Shown piece after piece: positions 1 to 8,275 of a DNA stretch of 29,962 nt. The first letter of the stretch is position 1. Each line of letters starts with the position of its first letter. Origin of the DNA: Candolleomyces eurysporus (Eukaryota; Basidiomycota; Agaricomycetes; Agaricales; Psathyrellaceae); NCBI GenBank assembly GCA_027579435.1, contig JANBPK010000314.1:1-29962 (forward strand), read 5' to 3'. Both the position numbers and the translations under genes were made by a program. Below the pieces are notes generated by a model. That model saw nothing but the letters and a program-made list of their open reading frames with translations, had not been told where the DNA came from and searched no databases.

Positions 1-107
1 CCTTCACTCGGCGTCGTTCAGCGGTTTCTGCCTCTTTCAACCGCCGTCGTTCAGCAGCCTCTGCCTCCTTCACTCGGCGCCGTTCAGCGGCCTCTCCCTC
101 CTTCACT
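1..107. repeat. 33-bp coding minisatellite in copy A coiled coil
   Basis: About three imperfect 33-bp units read on the minus strand as an 11-residue repeat of the form VKEAEAAERRR. The array reaches the window edge, so the unit number is a minimum. Copies B and C lack it. It lengthens the coiled coil in frame. Confidence 0.85.
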
Positions 108-1494
108 TGGCTTTGTTTCGTCGCCTCTGTCTCCTGGCGCCACAGAGCTTCAGCTGCCTGGGTCTCTCTCCGGCTCTTCTCTTCCGCGTCACAGAGAGCT
201 TGCTCGCGCATCTTTTCGGCATCGGCGAATTGTTCTTGGAGCAACTGGTACTGCCACGCTTGATTGCGTTTATCCTCTTCCAACTTCTCCAGCAGTTGAC
301 GGACTCGCTCGGCTTCTTCGAGCTGCTCCTGACGCGTCTCTTCATCTATCTCGCGCCTCGCCTCTTCCGCCGCCTCGAATTGCTCTTTTAGCTTTCGTTC
401 GTATTGTTGGGCGAGTCGCGCCAGCTTCTCGTCGAGAGCCATTCCTGCGCCTGTTTCAGTAATGCTCTTGTGCTGGTCGACTATTTCTTTCTGGATCGAC
501 AACGCTATCGGACGGTTCTGGAGGATTTGACGAAGAATTCTATGCGCACTATCCACTGTATCTTGCATATGGTGCATCATCACGGTGCCTTTGGCAATCG
601 CCGGTTTGAAGAAATCGTCTAGACTGACGAGCTCGTCTACTCGACGAAGGCCTTCTTCTTCTGTCGGGAGGCGGGACCACATATTGGTCATTATGACGAC
701 GTTCCGGAGGGAGGAGTCTCCGCATAGCTTGCGGAAGATGCCAAAGTTGGTTTTGGCGAGGCCGCCGACACGAAGGTCCGAGATTCGGTGAACGTAGATG
801 ATTCCGTGGAGGGTTCGGCCTTTACGATATCTGGAGGAAGGAAATTCATATTCATGAATAACTGACGAGAGGTTTGTCTACGAATGATCACGTACTGTTT
901 CTCCAGTTCGAATGCGATGATCCTCAGGATTTCAGTTTCACTCTTGTTCGTATCGTCGAAACCTGGAGTATCGAACAAGACGATTCGACGACCGTCCAGA
1001 TTGAATGCGTCTGCGCGTTCAACCACATCCGTGCACGACTGGATCGAGTGTCCGACTTGGAGTTTATTAGGTGATTGGGTAGCTAGGTTGATGAACTATC
1101 GACAAGCCCTCAGCGCAACCGGTAGAAGGTAGCCAAATGAGCCACCGATGAGAGGGGGATGATACGAGGAGACCTACGGAAGATTTCCCGCTCCCAGTCA
1201 AGCCCATTACGCTGAAGTTGATCAGGTGAGTGAGCAACCACGGAGCTTAGCAATAGACGAGCGAGAGGGATACGGACGCAATGAGCACATGATCGGAATT
1301 CCTCAATGGTCGACTTCTCCTCGACTCTCCCGGCGTCGGCGGCACCATTATCCCCTGTGACTGCTTCTGTTGGAACCTAGTACCATACCTGTGCCCCTGG
1401 ACAAACCCATTGAGTATCAATAATGACGATTGCAGTGAGAGCAATGTACCCCACTCGGGAGGTTGATATGGGTTTCGACGGTATTATCAGCCAT
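1..1494 (-). CDS. AIG1/GIMAP-like GTPase with coiled coil, copy A (3' end outside window)
   Basis: The start chosen is the ATG at 1494-1492, because the same first exon (MADNT...) begins copy C. Exons I can splice are 1450-1494, a second exon ending at 1278 whose start is about 1360-1372, 1178-1211, 896-1095 and 830 to the window edge. The second exon has about 20 extra residues absent from copies B and C. The protein shows DHVLIA then the P-loop GLTGSGKSS, DTPGFDD as G3 and TNMW at the G4 position. A long E/R/K/Q-rich coiled coil follows and is still open at base 1, so the C-terminal lectin-like domain seen in copies B and C should lie outside. No stop or frameshift is visible. Fungal GTPases of this class are usually annotated only as AIG1-type or G-domain proteins. 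Binding and hydrolysis of GTP is expected from the family; the cellular role is unknown. Confidence 0.85.
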
Positions 1495-1870
1495 TGTACG
1501 GAGACTGTATGTTTATTCGCGGCCTGATTCAGGAGGAGGAAGAAGCAAAGGAGCGTTAGCGTTTGAAACACATAGCTGAATGAGCCCGCTCTTGATATAA
1601 CATTCAAATGAAACGCTGGGTGTCAGCTGTTGTCCCCAAAACGTGCTCCCTGCCGGGAAATGAACCTCGATGCATACACGGGGTGATTAACTAGATTCAA
1701 CTCCATGTGACGCCCATTGTCGCTCGCACATTTCCTGACGGTGCAGGATGAGGGGAGATCTGTATGATGACTCGGAACACCCCATGTCTAGCACGCTTAG
1801 AATGTTCAATTGCATTGGGCCATGTTCGCTGCTGGACTGTTTGTAGCATCTATTGAATGCAAGTCGATGT
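1495..1870 (-). promoter_or_regulatory. 5' flank of GTPase copy A (repeated upstream module)
   Basis: The sequence upstream of copy A's first exon matches the upstream sequences of copies B (about 5295-5500), C (10542-10770) and the two relics (about 2015-2200 and 5832-6010). Shared blocks include a stretch around 1590-1700 with TGATATAAC, the block GAAACGCTGGG / GAAGCGC and a GTGCTCCCTG-like block. Its position immediately 5' of exon 1 in every copy suggests it contains the promoter, but no start site can be fixed from sequence alone. Confidence 0.5.
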
Positions 1871-2014
1871 CCGAGATGGAAAGTGATTGAGTGAGTGGGC
1901 AAGCATGATGCCGCCTAGTCGGTCAGCAAGAGAGATACGAATTCAATCGGGATCAGTCACGACGATCGCAGCGATAGCCAGTACCTTGTCCGAAAATCCG
2001 ATATTATATGCCAT
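1870..2014 (-). pseudogene. Relic 5' end of a GTPase copy (relic 1)
   Basis: An ATG at 2014-2012 starts a short first exon (MAYNIGFSDK) ending in a GT donor at 1984. This is homologous to exon 1 of copies A and C. Downstream, the intron and the sequence around micro-exon 2 can still be aligned to copy C (a shared block of the form CTCTTGCT...GACTAGG), although exon 2 itself is degenerate. Homology stops just before the P-loop exon and passes into the upstream module of copy A. The GTPase, coiled coil and lectin-like parts are gone, so this is a truncated duplicate and not a gene. Confidence 0.7.
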
Positions 2015-2319
2015 TGTACCCAGACTTCAAGTTGATTCTGGATCTAGTTAAGGAGAAGGAATACACAGTCAAGCGGGTAGTGTTTGAGTAATAACGTTGC
2101 GATGAAGCGTATTCCTACTCAGGTGCCGTTCCCGAACCGTGCCCCCGGGAGACGGACTCCGACAGACACAGTAGGCGATCAAGGAGAATCAGCCGTATGC
2201 GGCACCCATTTGGAATTTTCCTGACGGGTGAAGGGTGAGGGGTGATCAGGAATCTAATGACCCCATGTTTAGCACGCGTAGGTTTGGTTCGATGTCTTTC
2301 GTATTTGGGACATGCATGC

Positions 2320-2712
2320 TGGTGGCTGAGCCGATGATGGGTTTCGCCGCAGGTACACCTATATACCTGGCGCACTGGCCCTACTGCCATCCGTCCTTCC
2401 GGCATTCTTTTTGGACTGATGGCCTCCGATTCGTACGCCGCAAGTCTACAGCGGAAGTTGGTGCGCAAGGGTATGTCCCCAACAGCTTTATAATCCTTGC
2501 TCCAAGCTAATCTGATTTCAACGAAAGATGTGGTGGTGGCTCTAAAAAGGTAACTATCTATTCCCCCACATCGTATCACAGCATGTTCCGCTAATGAAAT
2601 CGATGGCCACGGCCTCCCCATGCTAGGCTCTATGCGTGCGTTCGGAAGAATCGATTGCATGGATCAGACCAAGAGTTGCATTCGATAGAAGCCACAAACA
2701 GGCCACCAGTTT
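2320..2712. repeat. Upstream module of the tandem array, inverted copy
   Basis: Read on the plus strand, this block matches the reverse complement of about 6110-6475 and, in part, of 10875-11110. Clear anchors are CATTCTTTTTGG, GATTCGTACGC, CTTTGCTCCAAGC / CCTTGCTCCAAGC and an intron-like stretch ending in CGCTAATGAAATCGATGGCC. The flanking array repeats are in direct orientation, so this segment appears to have flipped locally. Read in the module's own direction (minus strand at 6.1 and 10.9 kb) there is a GTAAGC donor and an acceptor after CTAATGAAATC, so the module may carry a fragment of an unrecognised spliced gene. Confidence 0.65.
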
Positions 2713-3268
2713 CAGAGCGATTTTGAGCCGACAAGGACCAAGATTGGCGCCGTAGCATGACGTTGACTCGGACCTGTACTGAATACGAAGATCGTCGCCG
2801 GGCCGTAAAGTTGGGACTCCTGGGGGTCTTTTCGTGTCCGAGCAGGTAAATCTATAGCGGAAATCTAAGAGAATATTTAGTCTCAGAGAGGCTCCGAGGA
2901 CGACCATTGAGCGCCGTAAACTACATAGGTTACTCAGCGATGATTATGGGTTAGTTCTCCGGGAGTGGAGCGGACCCCTGAAGAAATCGAGGAATTGACG
3001 AGTGCTTGGCCTCGTATGTCTGGACTGTCCATGCCAGCTGTAATCATGGGTTCCGCAAGAATAGTCTGGCTCCGGCTCACGATCAAACGTTGGCTCGTTG
3101 TGTCGCCGAGGATCGGCTACAGCGTTCTCGCGTTCAGAGTACGTGATACATACGGTGGTGTGTCATTTTCTTCGAATACATATAATTGACATCCTACCCA
3201 CGACATACACATACCTATTCACTCAGTACTCAAGTCTCATTCTCCGGTAGTTACCGGCAGAATCTTGA
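2713..3268. other. Array spacer, no gene recognised
   Basis: No coding region is supported. The stretch near 2848-2910 resembles 6858-6910 (a shared GCAGGT-AATC and GAGGACG block). The stretch near 3110-3268 resembles 8160-8275, the sequence just 3' of copy C. It therefore consists of duplicated array spacer and the 3' flank of copy B. Confidence 0.5.
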
Positions 3269-5294
3269 TCAATCACACCCCTCCATGATCCAAACCTCAC
3301 CCTTCGTGTCGCGCTGGTTGAACATATTGATTAGATCCCCACTTTTGCGATTTCCGCGGTCAACCGAAATGACCCTTTCGTTGTCCGGCCCAGACTCGTT
3401 GTGAAGGTGAATTCTAAAAGATCGAAATTGAAAATTTGGAATTGAATCTGTGGTCAGGAGATGGAGGAGGAGAAATCTGACGCTTATAGCTCACCGGAAT
3501 CGGGAGTCATGACCCTCGACACGATGAGTGCACCATATCGTTGGATTCGGAGTTTCGCGCGCCTTAATCCCCAGGCCTATCCAGCTCCATCCTCGGCTTG
3601 TGGCGCACAAATACTTGCCGCTGCTGACTGATTGAATTGTCCATCGAAAGCACTTCCCAGACTGGCCTTCGCTGTGGAATTTCCACTTTTCGGATTTAGA
3701 GTCGGTGAGACGACGCCCAGCGGGAACTTCCGTTCACAGCGACTCACCTGCTGACGGGCTCTTCCTAGAGGCAATTGGGGTTCCATGATAACTAGAATTG
3801 TCTTTCGTCAGATTATGTACTACGAACTTCAGCGGTAAGTACTCACGATTGTCTTGGTTGTGATGAAGGGTCGCGTAATAGGTTTCGTGCTCCTGGTTGA
3901 ACATGGCATAAGACCGACCGGAGACGATTACACCATGTCTGACGCTAGGACGGGAACTAGGACGACCGATAGATATCGGAATGCTCGTCATTCTCCCCTG
4001 CATGTCCGCCCTCTCCTGCGCTCGACGTCGTTCGTCGGCGTCTAGACGCTGGCGTAACCTATCTTCAGCTGCCCGGGACTCTTTCTGGAATCTCTCTTCC
4101 GCCTCACGAGTAGCCTGCTCATGTTTCCTTTCAGCTGCGGCGAATTGCTCTTGGAGCAACTGATACTGCTTCGCTTGGTCGCGTCTCTCCTCCTCCAATT
4201 TCTCCAACAGCTTACGAGTCCTCTCGGCTTCTTCGAGCTGCTCCTGACGCGTCTCTTCGTCTCTCTCGCGCCTCGCCTCTTCCGCTGCCTCGAACTGCTC
4301 TTTCAGCTTTCGTTCGTATTGTTCAAAGAGTTTTGCCAGCTTATCGTCGAGAGCCATCCCCGCACCTGTTTCAGTGATGGTCTTGTGCTGGTCGACTATT
4401 TCTGTCTGGATCGACAACGCCATCGGGTGGTTCTCGAGGATTTGTTGCAGAATTCCATGCGCACTCTCCACTGTATCCTTCTTATGATGCATCATCACGG
4501 CGCCTTTGGCAATCGCAGGTTTGAAAAAATCGTCTAGGCTGGTGAGCTCGTCTGCTCGACGAAGGCCTTCCTCTTCTGTGGGAAGGCGGGACCACATATT
4601 CGTCATTATGACGACGTTCCGGAGGGAGGAGTCTCCGCATAGTTTGCGGAAGATGCCAAAGTTGGTTTTGGCGAGGCCGCCGACACGGAGGTCCGAGATC
4701 CGGTAGACGTAGATGATTCCGTGGAGGGTTCGGCCTTTACGATATCTGGAGGAAGGGAATTGATATTCATGAATGACTGACGACTCTGAAGTTCATGTAT
4801 GAATGACCCCGTACTGTTTCTCCAGTTCAAACGCGATGATCCTCAGGATTTCAGTTTCACTCTTGTTAGTATCGTCGAAACCTGGAGTATCGAACAAGAC
4901 AATTCGACGGCCGGCTAGATCGAACGGGTCCGCGCGTTCAACCACATCTGTGCATGACTGGACCGAGTGCCCGACTTGGAGTTTGTTGGTCGATTGGGTG
5001 GCCAAGTTGATAAACTATCGACAAGTATAAGGTAACCTGAGTCGCTGATGAAAGAAGATGACAGGAGGAAACTTACGGTAGATTTCCCGCTCCCAGTCAG
5101 GCCCATGACGCTGATAATGGAAGTTGATCAGGTGAGTGAGCAACCATGGAGCCAATTCGGTGAGCGGGAAGGATACTGACGCAATGAGCACATCCTGTAA
5201 ACCACATCAAGTATTAATCGTGACGATTCGCAGTGACGTGAAATCAATGTACTTTGTCTGGAGGGCTAGGCGATTCCACGGGTTTATCTGCCAT
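3269..5294 (-). CDS. AIG1/GIMAP-like GTPase - coiled coil - ricin-B-type beta-trefoil protein, copy B (intact)
   Basis: Eight exons splice with GT-AG introns and consistent phases to 522 codons plus stop: 5253-5294, 5181-5194, 5077-5110, 4815-5014, 3847-4745, 3748-3791, 3495-3685 and 3269-3413. The GTPase domain has the P-loop GLTGSGKST at residues 22-30, DTPG at 72-75 and TNMW near 145-148 in place of a clear NKxD. Residues about 228-350 are a highly charged coiled coil. From about 370 to 522 there is a beta-trefoil pattern of three repeats: SGRSYAMFN...RQQWKF, RWTIQSVSSGKYLCA...PTIW, and FRIHL...EVWIME, with one true QxW motif. This is what I would expect of a ricin-B-type carbohydrate-binding fold. 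There is no signal peptide or membrane segment, so the protein is probably cytosolic. GTP binding follows from the family; sugar binding and function are inferred. Confidence 0.9.
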
Positions 5295-5659
5295 TGTACA
5301 GAGATGTAAGTTTAACTAGCGCCTGACCAAGAAGAAAGAGACACAGGAGCGGGTAGCGTTCAAGTCGCACTGGCGCACGAGGCTGCTCTTGATATAACGT
5401 TCAGATGAAGCGCCGAGGGTGTCACCTGTCGTCTCCGAAACGTGCTCTCTACCAGGAAATGAACCTCGCTGCACAAACGAGGCAAACGATTAAGTCGATT
5501 CAACCCTGGGACGCCCGTTGTCATTCGGAAATTTATTGGTGAACAGTGAAAGGAGATCTGTACGATCATCACCTCATGCTTAGTACACGTAGAGTCGGTT
5601 CTATCGTATTTGGGACATACATACGTATTTGCGTCTTCTATTGAATGCGATCCTTGGTC
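5295..5659 (-). promoter_or_regulatory. 5' flank of GTPase copy B (repeated upstream module)
   Basis: This is the copy B version of the module found upstream of every first exon in the array. It carries GATATAACGTTCAG near 5391 and the conserved block with CGTGCTCTC and ACGAGGC near 5440-5490. It probably contains the promoter, by position. Confidence 0.45.
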
Positions 5660-5831
5660 CGAGATCGAGATCTCAGGCGAGCGAGCACGCACGGAGTAAG
5701 CGGGAGGGAAACTGGCTCAATGAGCGGCATATTCTATACAATCATAATGAGTATCATTTATGACGATTGCAACGATAGTTACATGCCTTGTTCGAAAGGT
5801 CGAAATCCGGTTTGATGGTATTGTCCGTCAT
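5660..5831 (-). pseudogene. Relic 5' end of a GTPase copy (relic 2)
   Basis: The ATG at 5831-5829 begins a 45-nt first exon (MTDNTIKPDFDLSNK; 5787-5831) that is clearly homologous to copy C exon 1 (MADNTMKPPIELSDK). The donor has become GC (GCATGT). The next micro-exon is degenerate, and nothing homologous to the P-loop exon follows before the upstream module of copy B. It is a second truncated duplicate whose break falls at about the same place as in relic 1. Confidence 0.7.
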
Positions 5832-6475
5832 TTTACAGAGACTTTAGGGTTATTTGGCGTTTGACTTGAGGGAAGAGACATCGGAGCGGGTAGCATTTGA
5901 TCATAACATTCGGATGAAGCGTGTTATTACTCAGCTGCTGTCCCCAAAGCGTGCCCCCCGGAGATCTAGATGAGCCCCGAGGTACACATGAGGCAGGTAA
6001 TCAAGTACACCCAACGGTATTTGACGTTTATTTGGAGCTTTCCTGACCACGAAGGGTGAAGGATGGAGGGTGATCGAAATTGGGTGGATGTCTATCGTAT
6101 TTGGGAGATGTACGCTGGTGGCCTGTTTCTAGTTTCTATTGAATGCGACTCTTATCCCTATCCATGCGATCGACTCTTTCTAACGGAAGCGTAGGGCCCA
6201 ACATGAGAAGGCCAAGGCCATCGATTTCATTAGCGGGACATGTTGTGATACGACTTAAATGAATAGACGCTTACCACTGTAAAGCTATTGCTAGCAGATG
6301 ATCCATTAAAGTTACACTGGCTTGGAGCAAAGGTCACAAAGCTGCCGGGAACGTACCTTCACACATGACTTTCCGTCATAGACTTGCTGCGTACGAATCC
6401 GAGTCCACAGCCTTGTAGCGAACCAAAAAGAATGTCAGAAGGACGGATGACAGGATGACAGTAGGGAAAATGCGC
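5832..6475. repeat. Upstream module of relic 2, direct orientation
   Basis: Positions 5832-6010 match the 5' flanks of copies A, B and C. Positions 6110-6475 match 10875-11110 directly and 2373-2712 in inverted orientation (anchor CGATTTCATTAGCGGGACAT). No coding sequence is recognised. Confidence 0.6.
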
Positions 6476-8275
6476 CAAGTATGAACATCCCTGTGATAAG
6501 ACTGACAGCCATACTATCAGCAGACTTCAGTTGAAGGACGATTGTGGGAGGGAGGGAAGAAAGACAAGACCGGATCCAGGATCGTGAGCCTGGCTCTGGA
6601 AGTTCATANAAAAGTGAACGACATACCGTGGAGATGGAGAACAGCAAGAAGGGAGCTAGCAGCGGCCGTCCCGACTTATACGCGAGACCTAATGAAGTTC
6701 CTCCGCTTTTCCCCGCCCCTCGCTCTGGCAGAGGTATCGCAAAGAATCTCTGGAACCTCAGCCTTGCGCGAGTATCGTGCGAGCATGCACCCCATCTGCT
6801 CCGAAAATACGGAGCATTTGGCATATAAGGAATTTCGGGAGTCGTCGTGGAGCAGGTGAATCTTTAGCTGACTGCTCTTACCAAGAGAAGCCCGAGGACG
6901 GCTATTGAGCTGGGGGAGATGATAGTCTACCTCGGAGCGAGGGAGCGCGGTTGGACGCGTGATTTGCTGTTGGAAGCGACGACGGCAATCGTTGTGGTCG
7001 CTGCCGTCATGGTGGTCAGCTATGTCGAGCACGGTCTGCACCAGGCAGCGAGCGAGCTGCGCGCTATCCAGCGAAAAACTGCAAACAAACACACCACAAC
7101 ACAAACCTGTTTCTCTCTCTCGTTATATCGCACCCCAGAGAGTCCTCAGGATAATCATAGCCAAGCACCTGGAAAATGTCAACGATACTCGCCAGGGGCA
7201 CCCTCAGCAGCGGGTGCCCTGTATTGAGTCCGAGCGTGGCGTCTACAATGAAGTTAGACTTGGCTGGCTTTCCTTGAATTGCCTCTTTCCTCAACGTTCG
7301 GCCAATTGCACGTCATACCGAAATTGCGCAAGTTCTTCGACAAGCAAAAGGGTGTATAGATCACCGAGATCCTGCAAGAACCCCTGCGCAATACGATAAC
7401 GACTAGGACACGGTCTACCAGTAACCCACCGCTTCCGAGTCACCAAGCCCACAAATGCCCTTCTTGGATATTAAGTAGAATGATGGTCGAAAGGTGAGCG
7501 GTTATACATACCTTTTCAACGCGTCGTTCGTGATTCTTTTCTTGTTCCCCCTGAATATTTTGCATTGCTCTTGGCTCGGGCAGGGTAAACAAGGGCATCC
7601 TGGCCGAGATCGAGCAGGCCATAGAGGCCGGGTTCTCTCACCTCTAATTGCACAGTGTCCGTCCCAGTTACCACCCCATGATGGTAAGAGTCTTCTCTGT
7701 ATCCCGCCCAAACTATCAGAGCGGAGGGGGGGTTGCCAGTTGGGTGCTGTTAGGCAGAGTGGCTCAGAACTCGATTCAATTCCTCCTTACCCCAGGGGTC
7801 TTCTATGTTGTGGTTTGCGCAGATATGGCCATCGGTCCGGGCCGTCACTGGTATAACAGAAGTCCACCAAGATCGTTGACACTCGCCATTCAATGATAAC
7901 CCTGCCTTTTCTGGGTCTTGACGCTGGAGCGTCCTGTCAACACTCCTTCAACCGAATGAATGGTAAGAATCCCTGTGATCGTCCTGTACCCTCCTCTGAG
8001 TGCTCCTCGGAATTTACATGGTTTACACGCAATCCTCCGGTAGCTACACTGATCCTGGAAGAAATTGTCGCGGGCGGTCGGACCCTCACACAGCTTACGG
8101 ATTATCAACTCTCAGCTCCAAGAACTTTCGTGAAGCAGTATCAAGCTATAGAACCGAGGATCGTGATACGTGCGGTGTGTCATTTCTGGAATCTATTGCC
8201 ATCCTACTACGACACCCATTTTTATCCAGTCAGGTGTCGTTCTACGGTGAAAGTTACAAGCGGTCTTAATCGGTC
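6476..8275. other. Array spacer with degraded, unrecognised sequence
   Basis: I find no supportable gene. A block near 6840-6910 resembles 2840-2910, and about 8100-8275 resembles 3060-3268, so both ends are array duplications. Between 7480 and 8110 on the plus strand there are several plausible splice signals (for example GGTGAGCGG at 7491 and GGTAAGAATC at 7962) with short coding-like stretches such as VNKGILAEIEQAIEAGF near 7585-7640. These do not join into a convincing protein. One undetermined base lies at about 6609. The block may be the remains of a gene or mobile element. Confidence 0.4.

Noticed and set aside
1..107. CRISPR-like regular repeats
   Set aside because: The 33-bp units are contiguous with no spacers, are coding, and the genome is fungal.
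107..391. Plus-strand reading frames opposite the coiled coils (also 4121-4537, 8817-9239 and 9181-9579)
   Set aside because: They are complements of the repetitive Glu/Arg-rich coiled-coil exons, which stay open by composition; the minus strand carries the GTPase, splice sites and conserved trefoil.
3269..5294. Classifying the GTPase family as NLR (NB-ARC or NACHT)
   Set aside because: There is no Walker B, GLPL or MHD-like motif; DTPGFDD and the short domain fit AIG1/septin-like GTPases.
6676..7104. 142-codon minus-strand frame
   Set aside because: No recognisable motif, no splice or promoter support, and it overlaps other frames of similar length.
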